Shown here piece after piece: positions 35,801 through 60,729 of a DNA stretch of 64,000 bases (its first letter is position 1; the number at the start of each line of letters is the position of its first letter). The notes beneath the pieces were generated by a model. That model worked only from the letters and a program-made list of their open reading frames with translations, had not been told where the DNA came from and ran no database searches. Where the stretch lies: contig JACGCM010000440.1 of assembly GCA_014058105.1 (NCBI GenBank), positions 124,001 through 188,000 on the forward strand. Direction: 5' to 3'. Source of the DNA: Kingdonia uniflora (taxonomy: Eukaryota > Streptophyta > Magnoliopsida > Ranunculales > Circaeasteraceae). A program made the translations under genes and the position numbers.

Positions 35801-37280
35801 CTTTGGGCCTGCCATGCACAATATTTGTTATTATCACCAAAAGATTATCAGTACATACATACCAATATTATATTATATGCATTATTATACTTACTTTGTT
35901 TTACAGTTCTAAACAGAAGATCCAAAGGTTCTTCATCATTTCTCTAAAAATAATTACCCTTCACCCATATTACGTTGTCATTTCAGGCTCGACCTGTTGA
36001 ATTAAGATTGAAGAAGTGACGCCGAGTTGCACTTGCACAGAAATATGCCCCACCATTGGCGTGATAATTTTTTACCCCATAAAAATGCAATACGTCCTCA
36101 GGGGATATCCTCCTCACTTTTCCCTTATTCTCTCATTTTTCATTCAGATAAATGCAAACAGTTATTACCTCCCACATGTTCTCATTCAATTGAACATGAC
36201 ATGCTCCAATCATATTCATAATCCCCTTCGCCAAATTGGTAAGGGGAAGACTCAACCCGTACTATAATTGAGACAGGTAACCAAGAAACCCTCTGAAAGG
36301 TCACTCTGAACACTTTCATCAAAATATTATAACGAAATCGATTCATCTATACCTCTATCTCGTTTTTCCTCCTCCAAGTCGGCCAACAAATAAAAATTTT
36401 CTTCCCCCATCGCTATAGTACACCCTCTAAACATCCTACCAACGTATTCTACGCTGTTATCCCATTTCCCTCCTACGGTAGCCTTGGCTTTGAAAAAAAA
36501 AATTAAACGCATCTGAACCAAGGGGATATACCACCAATTTTCCAGAGAAACTTGGAAATTGCTCCAATCCTACTTCAACCTCACTATCAGACTCTACCGT
36601 CCGACTAGAGGTCAAAACCTCGTTAATAGGCAAACTATCCATCTCAACTACAACTTTACAGGCAAAGTTTGATCCTACACAAATACCTCTCACGTTTGAC
36701 CTACATATAGGTTCAGGTATCTATCATTATTTCATGCACATCGATCATTCATTTGCAACATATCTTTCAAATATTCTGTCTATATGTCAAATTTCATAGG
36801 TTGCTATAAATAGTGATTTTTTAGAGATTTTCTTAAAATAGATTACGATTTGCAAAAAATACAGCACACGTCTCTACTAACCTTCTGTGTCAGAATGAGA
36901 ATCCACAGTAGCGCTAAGTCCTTCCCTCACAACGCTGCTATATATCCACCTACGTGATTCTGCGCCTGCAACTCTCTTCGACTGCTGATCACCCTCAGAT
37001 AAATCCTTACCAAATCCTCTGTAATTTTTTCGTGCTTCTCAGTCTGTGATCTCCAAATTTTTAGAAGTTGAAAAATGTTTGAATGATGAAGACGAAGCAC
37101 TATTTATTCTTTCTCTCTCTAACGGTTGGCAGTTATTGCGTCTCGTACGACCACATTATCCATGTTAGACGTCTTGTACCTTTTTAATAAAACCACATTT
37201 CCATCATTACCCATACCCTCATATTTTAATATATTTTTATCTCCTGTTTCCATATCTTTATCTGACTTTTCCACACTCAT
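32860..37280 (-). pseudogene. Element D antisense gene, six exons
   Basis: Inferred exons: 1 37280-36882, 2 36700-35895, 3 35808-35306, 4 35225-34797, 5 34680-34578, 6 34212 to about 32860. All five introns have GT..AG ends at the places used in C and E. Exon 1 starts MSVEKSDKDMETGDKN. Exon 2 holds the PF04195-like domain in decayed form. Splicing exon 2 to 3 gives KQS-PKSRVERKDSLLDKVAE in frame. Exons 4 to 6 give acidic and coiled-coil segments (HLMFKGYSKDEVEAIKADTY; VELDSVRSCEDEALQYNREF). Stops and shifts are present. Function unknown. Confidence 0.68.
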
Positions 37281-37579
37281 GATGACTCACACTCCACAAT
37301 ATCAGATTTTTACAATTTTACATAAAAAAACAAAATTAGAAGCTCCTACATTTTTTATGTTCTTGTTCCTTATACTTATAGTACTAGTGACGTCATTTTC
37401 AAAGCTAACAAAATTTTCAAAGTTATTCAAAATTTGTTTGTCAAAACAGTCTCAAACGGCATTTGCAACTATGGAGGATTAAATTGACTTCTAACTTTTA
37501 TGTTAAATTCAGCAACACTTACATTTATTTAGGATAACACTTTACATATAATTACATCTAAAATAGCCTTAATTACTTG

Positions 37580-37898
37580 AGTGACCACATCTGATCAAAT
37601 CTACTCCCTCGATCATCTCATCTTCAAATTCGATTTCCACCTCAGCAATCAATCCAATCATCTTTTCTCGATCTGCAGGATCCCACACCAATTCACGAAA
37701 GCATACCTTATAAAAATATCGGGTATACTCAAGTTCCCTACCCCTTACATCCAGTCATTCGAGCTAACGCTCCCTCACTGGTAACTAAGCATCATAACCA
37801 AACAATCCAAAAATCTTCTTCCGCACTTCAGCGATATTTATGGCCAATCGTCTTTCAGTGGCATAACGACTTCTCCGAGATTGAGTCCGCATCATCAT
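37580..37898 (-). pseudogene. Element D small antisense ORF b, broken
   Basis: Reads MMMRTQSRRSRYATERRLAI then NIAEVRKKIFGLFGYDA and a stop, continuing to IGLIAEVEIEFED. A TATA box (TATAAATAAG, minus) lies near 37935-37945. Homologous to 19158-19451. Confidence 0.5.
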
Positions 37899-38849
37899 AG
37901 TCTCTTCTTCATATTCAAAAATAAATTCTACTCTTATTTATACATTTGTGCAACACATTCCCCTCAAAACGTGATTTTAACATTTTATCTCGTAACAGTA
38001 ACCCAAAAATCTTGAGATAAACAATTTGAACTTATCCATTCCCTCGAACTCATACGTTACATTATTTTTCAAGTCGAGCTTATTCTTTCAAGGTTTATTC
38101 TTCTATCGATCTCTATTAGCTCGAATTTTCGCATTACAGATTTTCTGGAATTTTTATCTTCCACATTTCCAACACGCAGACATATCATACTTACATAACC
38201 ACACAAAATTTTGCACATATATATCTCAGTTCAAATGTTACAATAACAATACTTTCGGTATTCATAAATTTTAATTCATTTCAAACATCCTTCAATTATT
38301 TCAGTTCGATTCTAAGAGCTATTTTATATTTACATAAACCAAGTAATTGGATAACAAATTTTATTCCTGTAAATAAAATTACACTTGAATTTATAAATAA
38401 CAAGTCTTTTAGTAATCGATCTCAGGTATATTACAGAGACCTAATCTGTCCAGCACCCAACTTCAGGTATTTTACAAATAATAAGTTTTTTAGTGCTTTT
38501 GCAAGTAACAGGTCATTCAGGCACTCCGACACATTAAATCCTTCAGTTCGTCCTGTTTCAGTGATCTTTCACCCTGATGCAAAGAAGAAATTGGAACCAA
38601 CAAAAAGCTTCCCTCACATGAGTTTGGTCAAAGTCAAGTTGAACTTCAAATGGAAACTATACAAGCAGTAGACTCAGTGCTGGCACCAACTCTTCAAACT
38701 GAAGGACTTTTGAGCGCCAAAACGTGATAGAAATGCAAAAGCAGACTTCCACTAGTTGTCTCCCTCCTCCACTGCCATCACCTCCTCCTCTGAAATCGCC
38801 ACCTCCGAAGAGTTGGTAGAGATGAAGAGGGCCCGACCTTAGAATCCAT

Positions 38850-39153
38850 GGTGATACAAGAAATTAGCATATTCATATCCCTGCATCTAACCCCCCAACT
38901 TTGTACTCCTCCAAGGTACGAAGACAAGCCCAATGTTCCTCGTCTGTCAAGACGACGACATGAAACCTCCACTTACAATAAAATTCTTCCTCGGCTTCAA
39001 CCGCTTCGTCTTCCGACATCCCTTGATAAGTCGGATGAACAAGAGCGAGTATCGACATCTCCAAGGATTGGTCACCAAAATATTTTAACTTCAACCTCTG
39101 TATATTTTAGACGCAATCCTCTCTCCAAGGACCATCCTCCGAGTCTTCACCAT
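38850..39153 (-). pseudogene. Element D small antisense ORF a, frameshifted
   Basis: Starts MVKTRRMVLGERIASK at 39153, shifts frame near 39110, and continues as KLKYFGDQSLEMSILAL, YQGMSEDEAVEAEEEFYCKW (39094-38873). TATA box TATAAATAGT about 70 bases upstream. Confidence 0.55.
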
Positions 39154-39492
39154 TTTTAATATTTCAGTGAATTTTACAGATTACAAGCGTACTCTGCTTC
39201 AAGGATTTAATACAGGTACTATTTATATAACCCTACATTTATTGTGTAGGTACGTTTTACCAAGCGTCATCATTCATTACAGATGCAACTTTTCAAAATC
39301 ATAACCGTCACATACATCAACATCCAAATTCTCATTAAATACACGTCATTTCCCCATAACCCGCGTAACTTCTACACAGTCAAAAACATCATTACTCCAT
39401 TTCAATTATCAAGAACTTCAACCCAAATATCAATTACAAACAAATCATTTCTCAACCAAAGCCACTCGTGACTTCGGTTGCGAGGGGGCAAT

Positions 39493-40115
39493 TGTAAGGA
39501 CCTATTCCTCGATCTCACCTAAAGTCGAGTTGTCGCCAGTTCAAATCACCTCTATTTCAGACTCACGCATTTTTAAAATAACTTCCCCAGTCAACATTCC
39601 AACCTACCCCATAAACTAGTTAAGAACGTGGGCCGAACTTAAACCAAAAAGCCTTATCCAGTCAAAGACACTTGTCTCTCATGAATTCGTCAGTTACTCA
39701 GTCAACCACCACTAACCACATTATTCAGAAAACGTGCTCCAGTACGATGAAGAGCTGCGGAGAAGACCTATATAAAAGAAAAGTTTCAGAAGAGACAAGG
39801 ACCAGAAAAATTACACAAGAGATCATCAAGAAACTACTTATTCTAAATTTTCAGCAATATTCAAACTTCTTAGTTACAAGGTTCAAACATTTATATATCT
39901 AGAGATCACTTATAATAAGATATCCGCCTCAAGCAATAAAAATACTTTTACACAAATCCTCCACTCGAAGTCATGGTTTTTTTTACCTATTTAGAGGTTT
40001 TCCAAGCTAAAAACATCTGTGTCATTTCTTACTTTCTATTAGAATGTTATTGCAGGTTCATTTGTGTGATAGCGAATTCCAAGCCATTTCGAGCTTACGG
40101 AATTTGGCCATTACA
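39493..40115 (+). repeat. Element D 3' LTR
   Basis: 623 bases after a GCGAGGGGGCAAT polypurine tract, TGTAAGGACCTATTCC to TTGGCCATTACA. A close match to the D 5' LTR. Confidence 0.92.
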
Positions 40116-40420
40116 TGAATTCTATTGGAAGCATGACATGACTCCTTTCTACAAATCTATATATCTCGGTTGTGATTGCAGTTTGACTTTCGACCCACAG
40201 TTGTTTTTCATTGATACAAAATTGAATAAGCACCTTGACACCCTCAAAGCCATCAAACGTACGGTTCGGTTTTACATCTGGGGTATAAACGTCGAAGTTT
40301 GGGTAAATGACATCTTGAATGATAGTCACGGAGATTTCTTTGTCTTGGACTTGGAAGATAAGAAGAGAGTTTGATGAATTTTGTTTGTTTGTGCTTTAGT
40401 GTATTTATAGATGAGTTATG
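40116..40420 (-). other. Possible 5' end of a truncated minus-strand gene
   Basis: On the minus strand a TATA box (CTATAAATACAC, about 40397-40408) is followed by a leader-like stretch. After it a 72-codon open frame (NFDVYTPDVKPNRTFDGF, FCINEKQLWVESQTA) ends exactly at the D LTR. No clear ATG opens it, and the same DNA reads open on the plus strand too. It could be the cut-off start of a gene interrupted by the retrotransposons, or chance. Confidence 0.25.
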
Positions 40421-40780
40421 TGTTAGAGTAGAGTTGGAATTGGTATTGGAATTGGAATTGGACTTGAAATATTATCTTAATTGTGCTTAATAGAAAGTTT
40501 GTAAAAAGAGAGAAATTTGGACACCGTTATAAATCACAAATCACAAATCACAAATCACAAATCATGTAGCGTGATTCTCCAAAACTTCTCTGTATCTCTG
40601 AAAAAATTTAGTGAACATACAACACATACAACGGAGGTTCGATATGAAACGAAGAAAAAGAAAAGAAAAAAGAAACTCCCACCAGAGTCTAGTTAGCTAT
40701 TTACTAATTAAGAAACCCTAAAATATAAATATGCAAATACTTTTCCCCACCATTTTCTTTTCTTTTGTTGTATAGTTCGA
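40420..40780 (+). promoter_or_regulatory. Intergenic and upstream region of the helicase gene
   Basis: Contains simple repeats: three GGAATTGG units at 40437-40470 and a short array of five AATCACA units at 40533-40564. A telo-box-like AAACCCTA lies at about 40713, with AAATATAAATATGC just after it as the best TATA candidate (about 40720-40735). Telo-boxes are common near start sites of plant genes of RNA metabolism and translation. Confidence 0.4.
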
Positions 40781-41508
40781 GTGATAAACAAAAGAGATTC
40801 GAAACTCTCCTTTTTTTATTTTCTTTTTTCATTATCGTTCTTAGCTCTTCTCTCTACCTTGAAACTAGGGTTTTATTAATTCTTCCACCACAGCGACGGA
40901 GAGAGGTCTTTGCAAAACCCTAATTCCTGATCATCTTCAAAGAGGTAACAATTGAGCTTTCAAATGGTTGGTTCTTGGAATTGCTTATCTAAATTTACAT
41001 CATTTCATTAGTGTAAGAGCTTTAGAATTATGAAATATTGTTTTGTTTAATTGGAAAGTTGTGGGTTTTTGTTTGATTTAGTGTGTATTGGGGTTTAGGA
41101 AGTGAAGGATTGCATGTAATTTGGGTTTAGAAAATTTGACTAAGTTTTAGTTCTAAATGAATTTAGGGTAATGTTTTGGTTTTGGTTTTGTGAAATGTTA
41201 AAATAGAAAAGGGTTGAAATTTCTTGGACTTTTTTGTCTTAATTCGTGAAAATATGCGATTTGTAGTGGCCGATAATCTTGGTCAGATGTTCCCAGAATT
41301 TGTAGTCGAGATTGTTGATATTCGCAAAAATTAATGCCACACATTTCTTAAAACATAAGGTCCTTTATGACCCAATATTTTTTTTTTGTTACTTGGAGTT
41401 TAGCGTTTTTTTTTTTTGGAAGGTAAAGGGGGTTTTAGCGTTGCTATTCAGTAAGTATCATTGATATATTATTATTGGTTTTGATTTGACAGTGGGGAGT
41501 TTTTATAT
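40780..41508 (+). other. Helicase gene 5'UTR with leader intron
   Basis: Pyrimidine-rich leader with ACTAGGGTTTTATT and AAACCCTAATTCC. An intron runs from GTAACAATTG at 40945 to TTGATTTGACAG at 41492. The ATG at 41509 follows 16 bases later. Leader introns near the start codon often raise expression in plants. The transcription start is not determined. Confidence 0.65.
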
Positions 41509-55046
<13,538 letters not shown>

Positions 55047-55560
55047 TTCTTTTTATATATACGATGAACTCTTCTGTATTCTCCTGTAGGTCCATTTTGT
55101 TAAATTGTTGACAGGCAATGTTGAAGGCCTGTTCCAAATGCCTGTGTTCTAGGCTCAGAGTTGTTTACAGTAGACATTACTCCTGAGCGGTTTTGTTTCA
55201 AAGATACTGGGCAACGTTTATGTATACTCGTCTTAAAGGGTTAAACGGGGTGTTATCATCCTTCATGAAGTGGTAATTAAGAAGTATCAGACCTTCATTG
55301 ATTTTGATTTTAATTGTTCTTGATGCCCATGCTTTTTTTCTTCTTCTTCTGAGACAAGAATAACCGTGATCAAGTGTTTATTGTTGATTGATAATTTCCT
55401 CAATTTGAAAAAAGAAGATTGAATCACTACAGTTGATGAAGTCTGAATCTTGTGCTTGTAGTCATATTTTATTTTGTGCAGTAAGGTTTAGCAAAACAAT
55501 AAGAAGATAAATAATCGGGTATAAAGAAAACCCCGAGAAAGAAATAAAGTACTACGAGCT
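55047..55560 (+). other. Helicase 3'UTR and intergenic DNA
   Basis: Follows the TAG at 55044-55046. No canonical AATAAA is evident in the first 300 bases on the plus strand, so the polyadenylation site is not placed. A CTTCTTCTTCT tract lies at about 55340. No gene seen. Confidence 0.4.
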
Positions 55561-55579
55561 AGCCGAGTTCTAAATTAAT

Positions 55580-55935
55580 TCATGTGATGTTTTTATTCAA
55601 TGCATAAAGGTTGATGAATCTGTCATTCTTCACTGCCCAGAGCTACATGACCTCATTTAGAAGTTAAACGGTTGCTACATGCGAGCTCTTTCAGACAAAC
55701 CCAAAGCTGCAGCAGTTGAGTCCGAGAGCACAGTAGCACACATTGATTTATTTAACTGCTCTTTGAACATCAAAAGCAACCGATAAAACCATCAGACCAA
55801 ATTCTCCATAGCTTCAGGGAGAACATTTTCAGGCTCTAAAAACTTTTTAAAACATGCCATCTTGGGGGCATTTCCCCAGTTACCTAATGGTAGATACACA
55901 GCCCGGTCACCTGGACCATACCGTACATTTCGAGG
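55580..55935 (-). pseudogene. Last exon and 3'UTR of a minus-strand gene of unknown identity
   Basis: After a splice AG (55937-55936) the minus strand is open for 48 codons in one frame, PRNVRYGPGDRAVYLPLGNW at its start and EPENVLPEAMENLV at its end, then TGA at 55794-55792. A canonical AATAAA lies about 190 bases downstream (near 55595-55600). The composition looks like real protein, and the gene would converge on the helicase gene. I do not recognise the family. Typed as pseudogene because the likely upstream exons at 59.5-60.7 kb carry a nonsense codon; this exon itself is intact. Confidence 0.45.
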
Positions 55936-56139
55936 CTATCAACAGACTAGATTTAGATTGGAAAAAGTTATTGTTGCCATAAACATAGCAGAATCCGATT
56001 GAGGACGGAAATCAGTTAATAAACGAATCAATCTGACACGAAGTTGCCCCCCTCCCCCCTAAGCAACAAATTAGGTTGTATTATTATTATTACTAGTAGC
56101 AATCCGCTTGTGCTCACACGGGCGAAGCCACAATGAGAA

Positions 56140-56228
56140 GAATATTATTTCCTCCGTATTAGGATTCAGTTTACTGTTTAGTTATGTACATTTCCTCCTT
56201 ATTAGGATCCAGTTTATGGTTTAGTTAT
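56140..56228 (+). repeat. Short tandem duplication, about 43 bp
   Basis: Two copies of ATTTCCTCC.TATTAGGAT followed by CAGTTTA..GTTTAGTTAT. Possibly a remnant of a small inverted-repeat element, but no inverted ends are visible. Confidence 0.7.
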
Positions 56229-56589
56229 ACATGAGGGTCAAGCAAGATGATGATAGCCAAGGTTGCTTAATTAAGAAAGTATAAATTTATGTTTTCTGCT
56301 TTTGCCATTTAGGAAGTTCAATTACATCACAAATTTCACTGGACCTTTTTAAGAACTCAGACATGCCAACACCACATGAGATGCATTCCCACAATCACAT
56401 ACATGCTTTGGGAAACAACTCATCATCTTAGAGTGCATTCAAGCAAATGCAAATTGTTGTTCAATGGGGATTCCTTCAAATGCTGGTTGAATACCCGATG
56501 GATTGTAACTGATCGCATGACCCCTTCATCTGAATGAGGGACTAACAACGGGCCACGATCCCCAGTTATGCATGTTATGGTGTATAGGA

Positions 56590-56598
56590 AAAATTTAA
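56590..56598. repeat. 9-bp target site duplication, left
   Basis: AAAATTTAA, identical to 57643-57651 and flanking the inverted-repeat element on both sides. Confidence 0.88.
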
Positions 56599-57642
56599 GA
56601 GCAAATTTGCTCTTGCTCCCCATTATGATAAACGAATTCGCAATTGCCTCCCAGTATTGGCACTTATTGGCCTATGACCCCCATTTTTGCTCTGACCGGT
56701 CTTTCACTAGTTATTTATGTTAACTGTCAAAAATACCCTCACGTGCAACGCACATGAACCTGTAACCCAGGTAGCCGGTTGACTTTGGTTTTAAAAAAGG
56801 AAAAACTCTATCCACAAAAACAAACTTCTTTCTCTCTCCCAAAGAGTTCTAATGGGGTTTTAGGGTCTCAAAAACGATTTTATGAAAAACTGTATGGGTA
56901 AAAAATAACCAAACATTGTATGGGTAAAAAATAAATATTCACAATGTTTGGTTTCAGGATCCCAAAAACGAGTTCTACTGTTCACAAAGATCAGTTTTTC
57001 ATACAATTTGAGTTTGAGTTTAAATGTGAGTGAATCTCAGATCCGCCATGACCGATCTCACTGGCAAAATTGAAGCTCATGAGTTCAACAATAGTTGGAG
57101 TAGTAGTGGCAATGATGCATCTCCGGTGGCGATGTTACTGGCACAGTCGCAGCTGCATCAGTTTATGATGTCGGGATCGTTTAAAGAAGGGAAGGCGACG
57201 ATGAGGAGAGGTTCGATGAGGCTGAGTTTGGATTCGGAGGATTTTATGAACTTGTTTGGTTATTTTTTACCTCGTTTTTAGGTTTTGGGTAAAAAATAAC
57301 CAAACATTGTATGAAAAACTGATTTTAATCATATTTTCAAACTTGAGATCCTGAAGAGATAATTTGATTGGGTTCTCACTTGGGATGAAGAAATTATGAG
57401 ATTGAGGATTTGATCTTTTAGTAATTAGGGTTTCTAATTGGGGATTTGATTTTCCAGCAATTGGGGATTTGATTGGTACAGTTCAATGGCGGGGAGAGAG
57501 ACAGTTAAGATTTGAGAGTTGATTTGAGAGAGAATGATACCGGTTGGCTAAGATCACGTGGGGGTTATAGGCCAATAAATTTCAACGCTAGGGGCAATTG
57601 CAAATTCGTCTATCATAATGGGGGGCAAAAGCAAATTTGCTC
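56599..57642. mobile_element. Non-autonomous Mutator-like element carrying a gene fragment (Pack-MULE)
   Basis: 1044 bases. The left end GAGCAAATTTGCTCTTGC and the inverted right end GAGCAAATTTGCTTTTGC begin imperfect terminal inverted repeats of about 85 bases. These go on through CCCCATTATGATA, ACGAATT and GCAATTGCC to ATTGGCCTAT.ACCCCCA. A perfect 9-bp duplication AAAATTTAA flanks it, as expected for Mutator transposases. It has no transposase; inside is a short ORF with gene-like 5' sequence. It lies between two groups of minus-strand exons. Confidence 0.88.
57048..57281 (+). pseudogene. Captured gene fragment resembling the N-terminus of MAP70
   Basis: ORF of 77 codons from ATG 57048 (context GCCATGA), MTDLTGKIEAHEFNNSWS to LFGYFLPRF. 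The part SGSFKEGKATMRRGSMRLSL then DSEDFMNL matches, as I know the family, the start of plant MAP70 microtubule-associated proteins. Those go on with a L-H-G-S-D-P type segment and a long coiled coil. The similarity stops abruptly after FMNL, and unrelated sequence leads to a stop, as expected for a captured first exon. A 5'UTR-like stretch precedes it. Possibly transcribed, but not a full MAP70. Confidence 0.5.
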
Positions 57643-57651
57643 AAAATTTAA
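57643..57651. repeat. 9-bp target site duplication, right
   Basis: AAAATTTAA, matching 56590-56598. Confidence 0.88.
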
Positions 57652-59470
57652 TTAAGAATACGAGATGGTGGCGCCCTACAAAGCCCGTGCAAAATGGAGG
57701 TTAACAAACGTGGAGGGTAACTGTGAATGACAGACAAATTGTAGGAAATACTACACACCATGAAGGTTTTGGAGGTTAAATAAGTTTGAGTTGTTTAACA
57801 TGTTTGATGTCCATGAAGAGGTTAACTCCATTTCCTAAGCATAAATTGCACCATGAGAATACTTTAGTGATGTATCATTATAAACACATTGGTAAATTTA
57901 AATAATCATGTCTAACTTCAGTTTTAGTGTGCTGATAATCATCCCTCTGCTAGAATTTGAGCAAGCATACGATGTTGAAACAAATTACAAACCTCACATA
58001 TGATTTAATGTGTGCATCGATATTCCTTAAGTTGTTGGCAAGTCATTTGTACCCCTTCAACGCCTTCATTAATGCATGGCTGCAAAAAAAATTATAATTT
58101 CCTCCACAAAGCCTTCCAACAATCTGAAACAACTACAGAAATACATCAACAATTTTTTACAGGATCTTCAGCATGAAATCCAGCTTGTCGTTTGATCTCA
58201 CTTAATTAAATATTCCAACACTTAAAAATCCTTGAATAAATAAGTAATCTTATTAGAGTTGCTTAAAAGAGTTAGTCTTTAAGGAGACTTATTCAGGAGA
58301 AGACTTGCAATTATGTCTATAGAGCAAGGGGGTCTACTTTCAACCCCAGCTTACTCCTAAAAAAACAAAAACAAAAACCTTGCCTCTTGAAAGTCACTTG
58401 CAGTATCAAATGAGCCAACATGTATTATTTACTTCTTATTCTTGCTTCCTTATTCAATAATATTCCAACCTATGTCTTTTAGAAAATACTCTTCCTCCTT
58501 TTTGTAAACCTCAAAAGCAGAGAGAGAAAAATGAAGAATTGATGAAACTTAAGTGAACAATCAAAGAAACTAAGTTTAAATTGAACTGCACACTAAATGA
58601 ATCTGAAGATCAAAGCTCCAACATAAAACGATTTGAGAAATTCATGAGCCATGCAGAGTGGGCATAGGAAAAAACTACTTGTTCCAGGGGGTACATACTT
58701 TTTGAACATTTTTCATTATGTTGGAGATCCCCTATTTATTTTTCATGAAAATATTTTTCTTCCTATAAGCTTTGGTTGGTCTACTCGACAACATATGAAG
58801 GCTTTGTTTATTTTTATGAATCATATGAAGGCTTCATTGGGATCCAATATGGCCCATTGATATAATCGAAAAATTTTGCTTCCTAAAATACCTTCTCTCA
58901 AGATACCATCATAGCTGGTTGTTTGGAATGAATTAATCTCTGAATCCAACATCCACAACTAACTTGATGTTGCTGGCCTCCTTTAAGTTTGTAACTACAA
59001 TATTGATCATGAGGAACATGTCATGAAAAAAAAAACCACCTAATCCCAACTTATGAATCCCAAATGTTATTCTTCGAAGAAGGATTGAAGGTCTTTGAAT
59101 ACCATCCTTAACAACTATGAAATGTCGTTATCCAATTGAATAATTATGCCAAGAGTTAAAAGGTACAGATTGTGTACATGTAATGTTCAATATAAGGTAT
59201 GTGGTTACTTTATTTCAAAAAAGCTTCTATACACGTGAAGTAAAATTTATAAATGGCCATAAATACAATAAACCTTTTACATATTAAGTGTAACAACTAG
59301 AGGAAGTTTAAAATTTAATATATCAGTATTGGTGCAACCTAGTTTCAAGTGATTTAAGTTACATTAATCACTTTCCATGGTTATCCATGAACTTTCTAAT
59401 TTAGTGCATTTGGACTTAGAGTATATACATGGATTTGAAAAAAATGTAAAAGTGACATGTATCCATAAGA
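57652..59470. other. AT-rich DNA without recognised gene
   Basis: Short chance ORFs only. One possible AG-flanked stretch on the minus strand near 58020-58085 is broken by stops in the frames that would fit its neighbours. Nothing else supported. Confidence 0.5.
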
Positions 59471-59479
59471 CATACTTAC

Positions 59480-60721
59480 AATTGGATGAGGCACATCGTC
59501 TTGTTTGAACATTAACTCCAGTTTTCCGAGACCCACAACCATTTTCCATTGTAAGTTTAGAATAAGCCTGATCAGGAGGGCCAATATCACACTTCACAGA
59601 CCCATGCTAATTCTCTTTTTGTATAGATTTAACATCAATTTGTTGGTAGATTCAGTAGAAAAATAACCTTAGTTTAAGTGAAAGATTTGAGAAACATTAT
59701 TGAAAAACATCAACAAATGAATAATACAGGAATTACTTTATCAATCAGTTTGCCTTACCCGAGATAGAATTATTGGACCTCCCCCAGATTCTAACAGTTT
59801 ATCATTCTTTATATTTCCAATAATCGCTTCATCTAACCTATTACGTAATCATTCATGATAATTAAGTACGATACGGGTAATGTCTTGAGGTAGAACTTTG
59901 CTTCGTTCCATATCTCCATATCGTTTAGTCGGCTGAAGTTTAAATAAATTAAAATTAACAAATTTAATATTTAAAAGTTCAACGACTAAAGAAGACTTTA
60001 GATAGTCTGCGCTTCTAGTAAGCTTCTTACAAAAACCTGTTGTAAGATTTTTTGGAATCTAATATAGTTCTGAATTTTAATGTGTTTGACTGGGTGATAA
60101 TTGTCTGAATGGGTTGAGGCTCGCCAAAGTAGTAATAACTTGTCGTTGTCTAACTCGCACTTAAGAATGTCTATTACTAATGAGGCTAAGGATTAAATAC
60201 TTTTTGTTTTCAAACAAATATGTTCATACATAATTTCTATTTACTCGAAACTGATTTACAGGGTTATCATTCACATGTTTCACATGTAAATGGAGCAATT
60301 GATTTCTCCCTCTCGGAAGAATTTAACAAAATTGAATGTGGGTAACGCAGTCGCCATTCAAAATAGTTATTTTTGATTTTTTTTGGCTCGTAGTACTTTA
60401 GGATTTATATTTCTGTCTACTACCAACCCTACCTTTAGTTCAATGTAGGGTACACCAAAGTTATTTGAATCTACTTATAGTACAAAATTTTAGTTAGAAT
60501 TTTACTTACTTGATTTGGCTTCATTTATCGTGGTGTTATCTGTTTTACGGATCACAAACTTCTTCCGCTCCATGAGAATTGTGTGGATCAACTATTCTAA
60601 ATTACAAACCCGGCTAATGTTTTTATATATTTTGGTAGCTCTGAGAGTCTGAACATTATCTTACTTTCCCTTAAATGCAAAGAATTCTTCATGGAGTTTA
60701 TTATTCCTCTTCAACAGCAAC
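59480..60721 (-). pseudogene. Exon-like pieces of a minus-strand gene with a nonsense codon
   Basis: Pieces with splice signals: 60721-60665 (LLLKRNNKLHEEFFAFKG), about 60590-60513 (ERKKFVIRKTDNTTINEAKS), 59932-59759 (RYGDMERSKVLPQDITRIVL, later EAIIGNIKNDKLLESGGGP) and 59606-59480 (GSVKCDIGPPDQAYSKLTME). The last two join in phase 0. In 59932-59759 a TGA follows YHE where a CGA would keep the frame open, so this copy looks dead by one C-to-T change. I do not recognise the protein. The terminal exon at 55792-55935 may belong to it, with the Mutator-like element inserted in an intron. Confidence 0.4.
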
Positions 60722-60729
60722 CTGCAAAA

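Larger units (their letters stand above)
25650..40115 (+). mobile_element. Element D: complete Tat/Ogre-type LTR retrotransposon
   Basis: 14,466 bases, built like element E: LTRs of 621 and 623 bases, primer-binding site, gag, protease, reverse transcriptase, two RNase H domains, integrase, 161-bp repeats, antisense gene region, polypurine tract. The bases at its two edges, ACACC before and TGAAT after, do not form a target duplication. Instead a 127-base segment is repeated on both sides. It is therefore probably not a simple insertion product. Confidence 0.9.

Noticed and set aside
58020..58090. AG-flanked minus-strand stretch as an exon linking 59.5 kb and 55.9 kb
   Set aside because: In the phase required by the preceding piece it meets a stop after two codons.
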